Shown: positions 17,801 to 28,267, counted from the stretch's first letter. The stretch is 57,747 nt of DNA from Moraxella porci DSM 25326 (GCF_002014855.1 NZ_MUYV01000008.1:1-57747); one strand, 5' to 3'. Translations and numbers: made by a program. The notes: a model not told the origin generated them from the letters alone.

Positions 17801-19369
17801 TCAAGCAAATTCGCCTGTACTCACCACATCAAGCTGTACGCCCCATTTGGCAAACTGCGGTGCGTCTTGCTCAAGCTGTGTGGCAATCAGCTCTTCGTGC
17901 ATACCTGCACCGACCAGCACTTGCCAGTGGTCAGCACTGATGATGTTGAGATTAATCGCTGCTGCCTTGGTGGTGCGGGATTGGCTAGACTGTGCCGCTA
18001 GACGCAAAATCAAGCACAGATAGACAAGCTTGCGACCGCCCAGACTTTCGACCACATCAAGCGCATCGGATTTGAGCTTACGGCGATGATGTAGCACCAG
18101 CTGTGCCATCATCGCTTGACCTACCTGCGAAAACCCTGCAATGTCCGAGTGCTCAAGCAAATAAGCGCTGTGGCGTTGGTAATTGCTATGCCCAACCGCC
18201 AGCCCAATCTCAAACAGATTTGCCGCACGGCGTAATAGGTCAGCATCTTCACTACTGAACTCAAGCTCATCTTTGGCATCATGAAACAAGCGAGCCGCTC
18301 TTGTCATCACACGCCCTGCCTGTTTGACATCGACCGAATAACGCTCAGCCAGTGCTGCCACTGAGCGGTCACGCACATCTTCAGAATTGAGCCTACCTAG
18401 CATATCATACATCACGCCTTCACGCAGTGCACCGTCTGAATAGCCCAGCTCATCAATCTCTAGCGTCTGCATGATGGCAAGTAACTCTGCCACACCAGCA
18501 GGGAATACCGCTTGGCGATGCGCCTTAACCCCTTCAAACTCAATCTTATCCACCGAGCCAAGCTTGATCAGATGCTTTTTAAGCTTCACCATCCCATCTA
18601 GCGTGATGCTCTCACCGCTAAAACCTAGCTCTTCGAGCACTAGGCGAGCTGCCTTGATGGTGCCTGATGAACCGATGGCATTATCCCAGCCGACTTTTTT
18701 GTAGCGTTTGGCGATGGCAAGCAGTTCGGTTTGGGTGTGCTTAGCGGCTTGTTCAAAGGCTTTTTCGGTGATTTTGCCATCAGCAAAGAATTTTTTGGTA
18801 TAAGCCACACAGCCCATTTGCAAGCTTTCCATCTCAATCGGCTCAAAACCCTGACCGATGATAAACTCCGTCGAGCCACCGCCAATATCGATGACTAGGC
18901 GAGTATCAGTGCTGGCATTTGAGTGCGACACACCCAGATAAATCAAGCGAGCTTCTTCACGACCTGCGATGATTTCGATCGGCTTTGGCAGGAGTAGATT
19001 GGCACGGCGGATAAATTCTTGGGCATTGACCGCTTTACGCAAAGCATTGGTCGCAACGATACGCAGACGCGTCGGATGCACTTCGGTGACGTGCTGAGCA
19101 AAGCGATGCAAGCAGTCCAGACCCCGCTGAATGGCTTCTTCACTCAAGACATTATTCTCATCAAGGCCTGCTGCCAGCTGTACTTTTTCAGAAATCGATG
19201 CCACTTTTCGTACTTCGCCATGATCCAAGCGAGCAATCGCCAAATGAAAGCTGTTCGAGCCCAAGTCAATCGCCCCTAGTAGCTCATCACGGCTAATGGC
19301 CGCGGCATCATTGATGGCACTGGCGATTTGTTGGTGGCGTTCGGTGGTATCTGGAAAAGTTGGGTTCAT
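17801..19369 (-). CDS. ppx: Exopolyphosphatase (Ppx/GppA family)
   Basis: Releases phosphate from the ends of inorganic polyphosphate; close relatives hydrolyse pppGpp. The 522-residue product has the actin-like ATPase fold motifs: LGAIDLGSNSFHLAIARL (about 30-47), the catalytic-loop E in AGREEARLIYLGV (about 135-147), VIDIGGGSTEFIIG (about 159-172) and GSSGTIKAARLV near 228. A C-terminal HD-like helical domain (about 320-510) contains the H/D-rich RAARLFHDAKDEL segment. Length fits Ppx (about 510) better than GppA (about 490), but the two are hard to separate by eye. A ribosome site (AGGATTTGTC) precedes the ATG. Confidence 0.88.
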   Translation of the reverse strand: MNPTFPDTTERHQQIASAINDAAAISRDELLGAIDLGSNSFHLAIARLDHGEVRKVASISEKVQLAAGLDENNVLSEEAIQRGLDCLHRFAQHVTEVHPTRLRIVATNALRKAVNAQEFIRRANLLLPKPIEIIAGREEARLIYLGVSHSNASTDTRLVIDIGGGSTEFIIGQGFEPIEMESLQMGCVAYTKKFFADGKITEKAFEQAAKHTQTELLAIAKRYKKVGWDNAIGSSGTIKAARLVLEELGFSGESITLDGMVKLKKHLIKLGSVDKIEFEGVKAHRQAVFPAGVAELLAIMQTLEIDELGYSDGALREGVMYDMLGRLNSEDVRDRSVAALAERYSVDVKQAGRVMTRAARLFHDAKDELEFSSEDADLLRRAANLFEIGLAVGHSNYQRHSAYLLEHSDIAGFSQVGQAMMAQLVLHHRRKLKSDALDVVESLGGRKLVYLCLILRLAAQSSQSRTTKAAAINLNIISADHWQVLVGAGMHEELIATQLEQDAPQFAKWGVQLDVVSTGEFA

Positions 19370-19535
19370 GACAAATCCTGAATTTTTATAGGGATATAAT
19401 TTTGTTCATTGTATCGCTGTTTATCACCCAAAGCAAGTTGCGTTTTTTTTGATGACAAACAACTTCATTTATAACGCTCATAGTAGGACAAACGCCTACT
19501 TTTGTCTATTGATTTTTGGTTAATGACTTGGCAAA

Positions 19536-20660
19536 TTACCCTGCCAACGACTGCAATGCCAATTCAGGCAACAGATCGCCAAAATCCTGCGGTAATGGTG
19601 CAACAAACTGCTGTGGACGATCACACACTTGATCATCATCCATCATAGGTGCAAGGCTCAGCTGCCATGCGTGCAGGCAAAGACGCTTGACCTGTGGCGC
19701 AGATGTGTTCAGTTGATATTTATCATCACCAAGTAAAGCGTGACCGATATGTGCCATATGCACGCGTATCTGATGCGTGCGACCCGTGGCAGGCATCGCA
19801 AGCACAAGGCTGACTGGCTGACCGTCTAGCTCAAATCGTGCCAAAACCTTGATCCGAGTCAGGCTTGCTTTGGCGACTTCTTCGCCGTGTGCTGTGCCGA
19901 CTTTTGCCACTTTGACACGGCGTTCGCCATTAGCAAGCGTATAGCGAAGCAGTGGTGCATCGATGATTTGGCTGTCTGCTTTGACATAGCCTGTGACCAA
20001 GCATAGATATTGCTTATGGATGGTTTTTTGGCGAAATTGCTCTTGTAAGTGCTTGAGCGTACTGCGTTTTTTTGCGATGAGCAATAAGCCTGAAGTATCC
20101 TTGTCGATGCGGTGCACCAGCTCCAGATACTTTTTGCCTGTCGCCTGACGCATCGCTTCAATCACCCCAAAGCTCTCACCACTGCCGCCATGCACCGCCA
20201 TACCCGATGGTTTATTGAGCACAATCAGCCCATCATCTTCATGAATGATGCGTGCCATCAAGCCTTTGGCAAAGCTATCGCTAATTATAACTTCTTCACG
20301 CACTGATAAGCGAATCGGTGCAATTCGCACCACATCACCAACATCAAGCTTATCATGTGGCTTACAGCGTTTGCCATTGATGCGTACTTCATCGGCACGA
20401 ATCAGCTTATATAGATGCGAGCGTGGCAAGCCTTTTAGCCGAGCGAGCAAAAAATTATCAATCCGCTGCCCTGCTTGATTGTCCGTCACCGTCAAAAAAT
20501 TAACTTGATTAAAATTGCTAATCGCCACATCCGCCGATTGCTTCGGATGCGGATTGGACTGTTGGCGTTTTGGTGGGTGGGTTTGGGTGGATTTTGGCAA
20601 ATTTTTACCAAAACGATGGCTTGATGGCTGATTTTTGGGATTTTTTTGTAAATTTTTCAT
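19536..20660 (-). CDS. rluC: 23S rRNA pseudouridine synthase, RluC family
   Basis: Converts uridines 955, 2504 and 2580 of 23S rRNA to pseudouridine in E. coli numbering. The product has an S4-like RNA-binding domain (GQRIDNFLLARLKGLPRSHLYKLIRADEVRING) and an RluA-type catalytic domain with the aspartate motif HRIDKDTSGLLLIAKK, LVTGYV and GRTHQIRVHMAHIGHALLGDDKY. A lysine-, asparagine- and proline-rich N-terminal tail of about 50 residues precedes the S4 domain. The start is uncertain: ATGs occur at 20714 and 20660 and the frame is open to 20777; none has a good ribosome site. It is divergent from rne, as in E. coli. Confidence 0.88.
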   Translation of the reverse strand: MKNLQKNPKNQPSSHRFGKNLPKSTQTHPPKRQQSNPHPKQSADVAISNFNQVNFLTVTDNQAGQRIDNFLLARLKGLPRSHLYKLIRADEVRINGKRCKPHDKLDVGDVVRIAPIRLSVREEVIISDSFAKGLMARIIHEDDGLIVLNKPSGMAVHGGSGESFGVIEAMRQATGKKYLELVHRIDKDTSGLLLIAKKRSTLKHLQEQFRQKTIHKQYLCLVTGYVKADSQIIDAPLLRYTLANGERRVKVAKVGTAHGEEVAKASLTRIKVLARFELDGQPVSLVLAMPATGRTHQIRVHMAHIGHALLGDDKYQLNTSAPQVKRLCLHAWQLSLAPMMDDDQVCDRPQQFVAPLPQDFGDLLPELALQSLAG

Positions 20661-20777
20661 GGTTTTGTCAAATTTTTGTAGGCGTTTGGCAAAAGATTTG
20701 GTATAGTTTAGCATGTTGCAAACCAATACAGGATAATTTTTGTGATTTGACCCAATTTTTATCCGATACCATTGCAA

Positions 20778-21050
20778 ATCCCTGAGCTATTTTTGTTACC
20801 ATAGTTAAATTCACAAATCAGATATGATAATGACTGATTGAGATACTGGGTAAAAATTGGCGATTGAGCGATATCGGTTTTGGCATAATTTTACAAAACC
20901 AAGTCTCAACGATACCTACACCCTACTGGTGTGACGGTCACGCCCAAGAGTTCATATTTGCCCTTGCAACCGCCAAAATAGTTAATAATCGCTTAAAAAA
21001 GCACTACAGCCATTTTAAGCATGATAATGCAACTTCGGTATTGATACCGT
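20778..21050. other. Divergent rluC-rne control region, outer part
   Basis: Intergenic DNA between the divergent rluC and rne genes. It should hold both promoters. A weak candidate for rne is TTGAGC (about 20863) with TAATTT 16 bases on; no near-consensus promoter was seen. No gene was found. Confidence 0.35.
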
Positions 21051-21351
21051 ACAAGATTTCGCTAGGACGATTGTTCGTCTTTTAGCCTTGTTGAGTACCA
21101 CTGGTTCAAAAGCACAAGACAAACTCTGCTTTTGCAAGGTAAACCCCAGTCGGCTCAAGCTTACAGAATTTTTATAGCGTTGGTGCAAGCAGTGCTAAGT
21201 GTCGTTTGTACAGACAAGCGACTTGTAATGATAGCCCGTACAATCAGCCTAGATGATAAATATCTGTTGCTGATTGTTTCGTACAGCTAATAAATCTTTG
21301 GAAAAATACCGATGTTGCTTGATTCGGGCTTTTGCCCTTATAAGGAACATC
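21049..21351 (+). promoter_or_regulatory. Long structured 5' leader of rne
   Basis: About 300 bases with several strong hairpins. The first (21051-21091) has outer arms ACAAG/CTTGT, then GCTA/TAGC and ACGA/TCGT around a TTGT loop, with a five-base bulge on one side only. The second is ACAAG-CGA-CTTGT (21214-21226). The third has arms ACAATCAGC (21240-21248) and GCTGATTGT (21269-21277) with an inner AGAT/ATCT. The fourth, GGGC-TTTT-GCCC (21326-21337), lies directly before the ribosome site. In E. coli RNase E shortens its own mRNA through a leader hairpin; a similar role here is inference. Confidence 0.6.
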
Positions 21352-24300
21352 ATGAAACGCATTTTAATCAACGCCACGCATAACGAAGAAATTCGTGTTG
21401 CTCTGTGCAAAGACAGTCACCTGTACGATTTTGATTTAGAAAATCGCACCCGTGAACAAAAAAAGGCCAATATTTATAAAGGCCACATCACCCGAGTTGA
21501 GCCATCCTTAGAAGCGGCTTTTGTTGAATATGGCTCTGCTCGCCAAGGCTTTTTGCCACTGCGTGAGATCGCTAGCGAATATCTGCACGGCAATCTGCGT
21601 GAAGACAACATCAAACAGCTGATCAAAGAAGGTGATGAAGTCATCGTCCAAGTCGAAAAAGAAGAACGCGGCAACAAAGGCGCGGCGTTATCGACTTTTA
21701 TCTCGCTTGCTGGTCGCTATCTGGTATTGATGCCAAACAACGCCAAAGCAGGTGGCATCAGCCGCCAAATCTCAGGCAAAGTCCGTGAAGAGATGAAACA
21801 AATCATCGCAGGGCTAAGCCTACCAAAAGGCATGAGCGTCATCGTACGCACAGCAGGTCTTGGCAAAGGCGCTGAAGATCTACAAAACGACCTTGATCAT
21901 CTGCTTGATATCTGGAAATCCATCCAAGAACAAAACAAAACTCGCCCAAGTCCATGCCTAGTCCATCAAGAAGCTGGCGTGGTGACTCGTGCGGTGCGTG
22001 ACTATCTGCGTGATGACATCGGTGAAGTATGGATTGACAGCGAAAACGCCTACAACGAAGCGGCGAATTTCATCAGTGCGGTCATGCCAAGCCAAATGAG
22101 CAAACTGCGTAAATACACTGAGTATGAGCCGATGTTTGCTCGCTTTGGTATCGAACGCCAAATCGAAACTGCTTATCAGCGTGAAGTGCGTCTGCCATCA
22201 GGTGGCTCGATTGTCATCGACCAAACTGAAGCTTTGGTATCGATCGATATCAACTCATCAAAATCTACCAAAGGCTCAGATGTCGCCGAAACCGCCTATC
22301 ACACCAACCTAGAAGCCGCTGATGAAATCGCTCGTCAGCTGCGTCTGCGCGATATGGGCGGCTTGATTGTCATCGACTTCATCGACATGAACGACCCACG
22401 CCACCAAAAAGAAGTGGAGAAACGCCTGATTGAAGCGACACGCCATGACCGTGCTCGTGTGCAGTTTGCTGAGATTAGCAAATTTGGCCTGATGGAGATG
22501 AGCCGTCAACGCCTACGCCCATCGCTCGAAGAAGCCACTGGCTACATCTGCCCACGCTGTCATGGCAATGGCATGATTCGTGATTTGCGTTCACTATCGC
22601 TATCGATCATGCGTCAAATCGAGCAAATCGCCCTAAAAGAACGCATGGGTGAAATCCAAGCTGAAGTACCGACCGATATCGCCGCATTCTTATTGAACGA
22701 AAAGCGTGAAAGCTTGGTATATCTAGAGCAAGACAGCGGTGCACGCATCACCATCTTGCCACACGCACACCTAGAAAGCCCGAATTTCACGCTGCATTTC
22801 AATCCAGATGGCTTTGCCCCATCCAGCTACGAACGCATCGCCGATACCGAAGAAAAAGAAACTGTTGATCGTGGCTATGAAGTCAATTGGCAAAGCGATA
22901 ATGACGGCAAGGATACCGCTCGTTGGCACAAACAAAGCGATAAGAGCGACAAAAAAGCCGCCAAACCACAAGCGGAGCAAGCGACCCCTGCCAAGACCGA
23001 ACCACAAGCGGTGGCATGGCTATCCAACCTATTTGCACCAAAACCACAAGCCAAACTGGCAGGCTCGCTGGGCACAGCAGATGTCGCATCTGCCATCGAA
23101 GCCATCGTCAATGGTGGTGGTGTCAGTCTAGGCGCATCAGGCAATGTCTCAGCCATCATCGAATCAGCGACGCATAACGAGCCAGCTGCTCGCCCACACG
23201 CTGATGACAAACGCAAAAAACCAAAACACAAAAAAGAAGTCAGCGAAGACAAAGAGAGTATCGAAAAGCCAGAATTGGATAAAACCGACAAATCCGAAAA
23301 AGGCGATCGTCGCACCAAAAAAGACAAAGTCGCTGAACAACACCCAAAACGAGAAGCAGGCTCACGTCGTGAATCTCGTGGCGAAATCGTGCGTCATGAA
23401 ACCTTGACCATCAAGGCTGATAAAAACGAAAAAGTCGAAAAAGCCGACAAAAAAGAACGCAACGACAAGCCAAAAGCGGATAAGGCAGAGCGTACGCCAC
23501 GCCAAAAATCAGCCAATCCTGATGAAGTAGTACTACACATCAGTGCCACCAAAGCTGAAGATACCGAAACCCAAGTGGTACATCTGTCGCTAGATGGTAG
23601 CAAGCCTAAGAAAACCAAGACTCGTAGCGAGAAAGTAGAAAGCATCGAAAAAGTCGACCAAGTGGCCGAGATCGCAGAACCAATCGATGCACAAGGTCGC
23701 GAAGAGACCTCTACTGATGTCACTGTCGCTACCGATATCACCGCTGTAGAAGTCGCTGATACACCTAAGCAGGCACAAGCCCCTGTCGATACCGTCAGCA
23801 CAACTACAATGGATACCAAGCCTGTTGCCAAGCCAACACTGGCGCCTGAATTACAGGCTCGCATCACCACACTTGCCAAGTCGATGAATAAAGCAGTGAA
23901 CGACCCTCGAGTGGTGCAGGCTGCGCTACAAGCACCGGCAACGCCGATTCGTGGCACTGCAGGTGAGTTCATTGCAAGCGTACTGGGCAGTGATGTCAGC
24001 GGTCAGTTTGTCGCCGACTTTTTGGCAGCGCTTACCAAGTCGCAATCGCAAGTAGGCGAGTTTGACTTTAGCAACTTCGGCTATGCGCCGCTGGATGCTA
24101 CTGCCAAGTCTGAGTTTGATAAACTCACCCAAGCGGCATCGCAGGCATCTGCCCCACAAGGCAAAACTGCCGTCGCACCACGACCAATCACACGTCGTGC
24201 AGCCAACGACCCACGCGGTCAGCATCCTGACTATGTCGAATCAGATCAACAAACTGATGCACTAGAGCCAACCAAAACTGCAAGCGAGCAAGTGCAAAGT

Positions 24301-24987
24301 CAAGTGGTACAAGACCAAAGTGCCGATGCAGCATCTGAAGTGATGGCAACTCAAGTCGTTGAAATGACTGAGACCACCACCGAAGAAGCCATCGAGCCCG
24401 TCATCGAAGCGACTAGCGAAGCTGACGCCAATCTTTTGGAATCTCAAGAGACCCTTGGTGAAACCGCGCGCCATTTGGTCGATGATGCCATCGATGTCGC
24501 CAAGCTAACCGCTGAGCAAGTCTCAGACACCGTCAGCGACGTAGTGAGCGAAACCATCGACAATGTCGCAACCATCGCAGCTGCTGCTGTGGATCTGCTT
24601 TCAGGTCAAAGCAACGCTGACAAGGCCGGTGACTCACAGCCAGCAGATGAGCCTGCAGCCACGGCAAGCGATGATGCCTCCCAGGTCGCTGCCGACAAGC
24701 AAACCCAAAAGGTCAGCCAAGTCAAAGAAATCACCGCCGAACAAAAAGCGGAGAAAAAATCCAAGGCCAGTAGCTACAAAGACATGATTGAGAATGTCGC
24801 AGGTCAGCTACAGCCGCAGGTTGGCATCCTAAATCTGATGGCAGCCAAAGCACCTAAGACCACCAAAACGCCAAAAACTCGTGCACCAAGAAAGCCGAGC
24901 AAAAAGCCAACCAAGGTCGAAGTGCGTAAAATCAGCAAGCCTGAGACGGCCAATGACACGCCAAACACAGACAGCAGCGACAGCTGA
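21352..24987 (+). CDS. rne: Ribonuclease E
   Basis: Membrane-associated endoribonuclease that starts mRNA decay and processes rRNA and tRNA, and scaffolds the degradosome. The start at 21352 has AAGGAACATC and the canonical MKRILINATHNEEIRVA opening. The catalytic half (1-about 510) includes the S1 domain (NIYKGHITRVEPSLEAAFVEYG, about 40-110), the metal-binding aspartates in VSIDINSSKS (near 300) and GLIVIDFIDMND (near 340), and the Zn-link CPRCHGNG (near 402). The C-terminal half (about 510-1211) is mostly charged and disordered: K/E/D-rich (about 600-800), then a low-charge segment (about 826-930) and an acidic tail ending in a basic KKPTKVEVRK patch. Single gene with its own terminator. 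Confidence 0.97.
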   Translation: MKRILINATHNEEIRVALCKDSHLYDFDLENRTREQKKANIYKGHITRVEPSLEAAFVEYGSARQGFLPLREIASEYLHGNLREDNIKQLIKEGDEVIVQVEKEERGNKGAALSTFISLAGRYLVLMPNNAKAGGISRQISGKVREEMKQIIAGLSLPKGMSVIVRTAGLGKGAEDLQNDLDHLLDIWKSIQEQNKTRPSPCLVHQEAGVVTRAVRDYLRDDIGEVWIDSENAYNEAANFISAVMPSQMSKLRKYTEYEPMFARFGIERQIETAYQREVRLPSGGSIVIDQTEALVSIDINSSKSTKGSDVAETAYHTNLEAADEIARQLRLRDMGGLIVIDFIDMNDPRHQKEVEKRLIEATRHDRARVQFAEISKFGLMEMSRQRLRPSLEEATGYICPRCHGNGMIRDLRSLSLSIMRQIEQIALKERMGEIQAEVPTDIAAFLLNEKRESLVYLEQDSGARITILPHAHLESPNFTLHFNPDGFAPSSYERIADTEEKETVDRGYEVNWQSDNDGKDTARWHKQSDKSDKKAAKPQAEQATPAKTEPQAVAWLSNLFAPKPQAKLAGSLGTADVASAIEAIVNGGGVSLGASGNVSAIIESATHNEPAARPHADDKRKKPKHKKEVSEDKESIEKPELDKTDKSEKGDRRTKKDKVAEQHPKREAGSRRESRGEIVRHETLTIKADKNEKVEKADKKERNDKPKADKAERTPRQKSANPDEVVLHISATKAEDTETQVVHLSLDGSKPKKTKTRSEKVESIEKVDQVAEIAEPIDAQGREETSTDVTVATDITAVEVADTPKQAQAPVDTVSTTTMDTKPVAKPTLAPELQARITTLAKSMNKAVNDPRVVQAALQAPATPIRGTAGEFIASVLGSDVSGQFVADFLAALTKSQSQVGEFDFSNFGYAPLDATAKSEFDKLTQAASQASAPQGKTAVAPRPITRRAANDPRGQHPDYVESDQQTDALEPTKTASEQVQSQVVQDQSADAASEVMATQVVEMTETTTEEAIEPVIEATSEADANLLESQETLGETARHLVDDAIDVAKLTAEQVSDTVSDVVSETIDNVATIAAAAVDLLSGQSNADKAGDSQPADEPAATASDDASQVAADKQTQKVSQVKEITAEQKAEKKSKASSYKDMIENVAGQLQPQVGILNLMAAKAPKTTKTPKTRAPRKPSKKPTKVEVRKISKPETANDTPNTDSSDS

Positions 24988-24997
24988 TCTGCCGCGA

Positions 24998-25038
24998 CCC
25001 AAAAAAATAAGCGCCACATTTTTGGCGCTTATTTTTTT
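24998..25038. terminator. Bidirectional terminator between rne and the amidase gene
   Basis: Twelve-base-pair hairpin with arms AAATAAGCGCCA and TGGCGCTTATTT, flanked by A and T runs, placed between two convergent genes. Confidence 0.88.
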
Positions 25039-25061
25039 AGTTTATCAAGCAGTTTTCGCCA

Positions 25062-25904
25062 TCACATCTGGGGTGTTGAGCGATATTTATGATTCAGCGC
25101 GCGCAAAATGGCCAATGTCTCAACATCCATCACGCCTGTTGGCCGCTGTGGGCGAAAATGCAGCTGAAATGCATATACGACATCTTGGCTGCTTCGATCC
25201 CATTCCTCACTGTCATTAATCTGATAACCATAGCGACGCAGCTCAGCCTTGATTTGGCTGATCGGCATGTCCGCCATCACCTCATCATTTAGCTGCGCTA
25301 AGTAAGATGACTTATCCTGTTCATCATACCAAGCACCGATGCCATGAGTATGATATAGATATGCCCACGGAAATTTGGCGCCTGGGTCGATCTTACGCGA
25401 TGGTGCAATGTCTGAATGCGCCAAAATATTCGTCGCGGGTATGTCATATCTGGCGATCAAGGTCGTCAATAGTTCAGCGACCTTAGCAATTTGTTGCGGC
25501 TCATAATCAACATAAGCCTCATGCGGCAAATAGCCGCGCCGCCCACGATAAGCAGCATGGACGCCAGCATTGACGATCTCAATACCGATTGAAATATCAT
25601 TTAAAGCAGTTTTGCCCCGAAAATGACTGGCGCCAGCGTGCCAAGCTTTTTTATGGTCATCGACAAGCTGATAAATGCGCCGATCCTGACCTGTTGGGAT
25701 CAGATAATGACTGCTTACCTGACCTGTGGTCAGCACCGCCAAAGAGTTTTCATCATTTTCGGCAGTATAATGCAGCACAATGTATTCGATGCGCTCAGAT
25801 TGACCTTGAGCAGTGTGCGTCTGATCGACAACAAACTGCGTACCGACACAGCCACCAAGCAAAAGACCGCACGACAACATTGCGGTATAAATAATCGATT
25901 TCAT
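25062..25904 (-). CDS. N-acetylmuramoyl-L-alanine amidase, AmiD-like lipoprotein
   Basis: Predicted zinc amidase that cleaves the MurNAc-L-alanine bond of peptidoglycan or anhydro-muropeptides from the periplasmic side. The 280-residue product has a lipoprotein signal peptide with lipobox LGGC (C19). The Amidase_2 domain (about 35-190) shows IEYIVLHYTA with the first zinc histidine, SSHYLIP, GIEIVNAG and LAHSDIAPSRKIDPGAKFPW. A C-terminal peptidoglycan-binding domain follows (about 210-275, YGYQINDSEE and YAFQLHFRP). ATG 25904 is chosen because the longer frame begins at a TTG. The lipobox and PG-binding domain point to AmiD rather than cytosolic AmpD. Confidence 0.9.
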   Translation of the reverse strand: MKSIIYTAMLSCGLLLGGCVGTQFVVDQTHTAQGQSERIEYIVLHYTAENDENSLAVLTTGQVSSHYLIPTGQDRRIYQLVDDHKKAWHAGASHFRGKTALNDISIGIEIVNAGVHAAYRGRRGYLPHEAYVDYEPQQIAKVAELLTTLIARYDIPATNILAHSDIAPSRKIDPGAKFPWAYLYHTHGIGAWYDEQDKSSYLAQLNDEVMADMPISQIKAELRRYGYQINDSEEWDRSSQDVVYAFQLHFRPQRPTGVMDVETLAILRALNHKYRSTPQM

Positions 25905-25980
25905 AAAAAAATTTGCCAAAGTTTTTTTTAATTATAAAAGATTAGCCATACAAATGCCATCAAATTCCATCCCGTGCATA

Positions 25981-26013
25981 AAAAAGCCGCCCTTGTGATA
26001 AGGACAGCTTTTT
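25981..26013 (-). terminator. Terminator of glcB
   Basis: On the minus strand, arms AAAAAGCTGTCCTT and AAGGGCGGCTTTTT pair throughout as RNA when two G-U pairs are allowed, and the 3' arm ends in a T run. It lies 12 bases after the glcB stop. Confidence 0.83.
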
Positions 26014-26025
26014 AAAGACAGCCGA

Positions 26026-28191
26026 TCAATCGCCAGTATAGCCTTTTAATTTCAAGCGTGCTTTGTGCAGCAATGGCTCAGTATAGCCTGATGGCTGAGT
26101 TGCACCCTTAAAGATCAAATCAGCCGCCGCATTAAAGGCGATATTATTATCAAAGTCTGCCGACATTGGGCGATATTCAGGATCGCTCGCGTTTTGCTCA
26201 TCAACGACTTTTGCCATGCGTTTTAGCACCGCCCAGACTTCATCTTCGGTGACGATACCGTGTGCCAGCCAGTTGGCAACATGCTGAGATGAGATACGCA
26301 AGGTCGCACGGTCTTCCATGAGACCAATATTGTTGATGTCAGGGACTTTTGAGCAGCCGACACCCAAATCCACCCAACGCACCACATAGCCCAGAATGCC
26401 TTGGCAGTTGTTTTCAAGCTCTTTTTGCTTATCGCCATCGCTCCAGCTGGTATCTGTCGCCAATGGAATAGTCAGCAAATCATCAATGGACGGCACTTGG
26501 GCAGATTGCAATGCTGCTTGACGCTCGGCGACACTGCACTTGTGATAGTGGATCGCATGGATGGTCGCACCTGATGGGCTTGGTACCCATGCACAGCTTG
26601 CCCCTGCTTGTGGATGCTCAATCTTGGTGCGGTACATATCAGCCAGCTCATCAGGCTTAGGCCACATACCTTTACCGATTTGGGCACGGCCTTTGAGTCC
26701 TGCTTTTAGACCGATGATGACATTACGGTCTTCATAGGCAGCAAACCATTTTTGACCCTTGATTTCACCTTTTCGTACAAATGCCCCTGCCTTCATAGCG
26801 GTGTGAATCTCATCACCTGTACGATCCATAAAGCCTGTATTGATAAAGATGGTGCGCTCACGAGCTGCCGAGATGCAGTTTTTCAGGTTGGCACTGGTGC
26901 GTTTTTCTTCGTCCATGATGCCCATTTTGACACTGTTTTTTGGCAGCTTGAGCAGCTCTTCTGAGCGTGTGAACAACTCCACCGCAAAGGCAACTTCTTC
27001 GGAGCCGTGCATTTTTGGCTTGACGATATACATCGAGCCTGTGCGAGAGTTACGCAAGGTATTTTTGCCAGTGATGTCGATGGTGGATAGCATTGGTGTG
27101 ATCACCCCATCCATAATCCCTTCAAAAATCTCTTCACCGTCCACCAAAATCGCAGGATTGGTCATCAAGTGACCTACATTACGCAGTAGTAGCACTGAGC
27201 GGCCATGTAGGGTTTTGGCATTGCCATTTAGGTCGGTAAAGGTGCGGTCGCTATTTAGCGTACGAGTGATGGTTTTGCCATTTTTTTCCAAAGTTTCGCT
27301 CAAATCGCCCTTCATCAGACCCAACCAGTTGCGATAGCCTTCTACTTTTTCTTCGGCATCGACAGCAGCCACTGAGTCTTCTAGGTCTTGGATGGTGGTT
27401 ACGGCAGCTTCTAGGATGACATCTTTGACGCCTGCTTTGTCCGATTGACCGATTTGGCTGGTTTTGTCAATTTGGATAATGGTATGTAGCCCATTGTTTT
27501 TTAGGATAATTTCTGCTGGCTCATCACTGCTGCCGTTATAGCCTTGTAGCTGCTCGGCAGTTTTGAGTGTGGTTTCGCCATCAGCCAAAGTCACCACAAG
27601 CTGACCATCTTTGATGGCATAGGCAGTCGCATCTGCGTGCGAGCCTGTTACCAGTGGGTAGGTTTCATCTAAGAAATTTTTAGCAAATTCAATCACCTTT
27701 GCCCCACGCACAGGGTTATAGCCACGACCCTTATCAGCACCACCTTCTTCACTGATGACATCAAAGCCATACAGTGCATCATACAGACTGCCCCAGCGAG
27801 CATTGCCTGCGTTTAGTGCATAGCGAGCATTACGCACAGGCACAACAAGCTGTGCACCTGCGATGGTGGCGATTTCGTCATCGACATTTTCGGTGGTGAT
27901 TTCAAAATCCGCTACTTCTGGCTCAAGATAGCCGATGTCGGTGAGAAACTGTTTATACGCTTCAAGCTCATAGGTGTTATTCTCATGCCACTCATCAATC
28001 TGCGCTTGCAGCTCATCACGGCGAGCAAGCAGGGCTTTGTTTTTTGGGGTGAGATCTTTGACAATCGCCTCAAAGCCTGACCAAAACTCATCGCTTGAGA
28101 CATTTGATAGCGGCAAAGCTTCATTTTCAATAAAATCATACAAAATCTTGTCAATGGCAAAGCTGCCTTTTTGGATGCGTTGTGTCGCCAT
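26026..28191 (-). CDS. glcB: Malate synthase G
   Basis: Condenses glyoxylate with acetyl-CoA to malate, second step of the glyoxylate shunt. The 721-residue length marks the G isoform (E. coli 723). Features include [26 protein letters not shown] near residue 125, [19 protein letters not shown] near 330, [38 protein letters not shown] near 390, [15 protein letters not shown] near 420 and [23 protein letters not shown] near 450. The start at 28191 has AAGGAT upstream; the frame extension to 28212 would include that ribosome site. Its downstream terminator is strong. aceA lies upstream on the same strand but is separated by a terminator and a palindromic element. Confidence 0.96.
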   Translation of the reverse strand: MATQRIQKGSFAIDKILYDFIENEALPLSNVSSDEFWSGFEAIVKDLTPKNKALLARRDELQAQIDEWHENNTYELEAYKQFLTDIGYLEPEVADFEITTENVDDEIATIAGAQLVVPVRNARYALNAGNARWGSLYDALYGFDVISEEGGADKGRGYNPVRGAKVIEFAKNFLDETYPLVTGSHADATAYAIKDGQLVVTLADGETTLKTAEQLQGYNGSSDEPAEIILKNNGLHTIIQIDKTSQIGQSDKAGVKDVILEAAVTTIQDLEDSVAAVDAEEKVEGYRNWLGLMKGDLSETLEKNGKTITRTLNSDRTFTDLNGNAKTLHGRSVLLLRNVGHLMTNPAILVDGEEIFEGIMDGVITPMLSTIDITGKNTLRNSRTGSMYIVKPKMHGSEEVAFAVELFTRSEELLKLPKNSVKMGIMDEEKRTSANLKNCISAARERTIFINTGFMDRTGDEIHTAMKAGAFVRKGEIKGQKWFAAYEDRNVIIGLKAGLKGRAQIGKGMWPKPDELADMYRTKIEHPQAGASCAWVPSPSGATIHAIHYHKCSVAERQAALQSAQVPSIDDLLTIPLATDTSWSDGDKQKELENNCQGILGYVVRWVDLGVGCSKVPDINNIGLMEDRATLRISSQHVANWLAHGIVTEDEVWAVLKRMAKVVDEQNASDPEYRPMSADFDNNIAFNAAADLIFKGATQPSGYTEPLLHKARLKLKGYTGD

Positions 28192-28228
28192 AGTTTTATC
28201 CTTAAAAATCATTATCTTAAACTAAATC

Positions 28229-28267
28229 AAAAAACGGTGCTTTAACCCAAAAGTCAAAACACCGTTT
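28229..28267 (-). terminator. Terminator of aceA
   Basis: On the minus strand arms AAACGGTG and CACCGTTT (28267-28260 and 28239-28232) followed by a T run. It lies between aceA and glcB, so the two shunt genes are probably separately transcribed. Confidence 0.7.

Noticed and set aside
23394..23972. 192-codon minus-strand frame inside rne
   Set aside because: It is the reverse complement of the K/E/A-rich RNase E tail and shows only S/V/T-rich low-complexity sequence.
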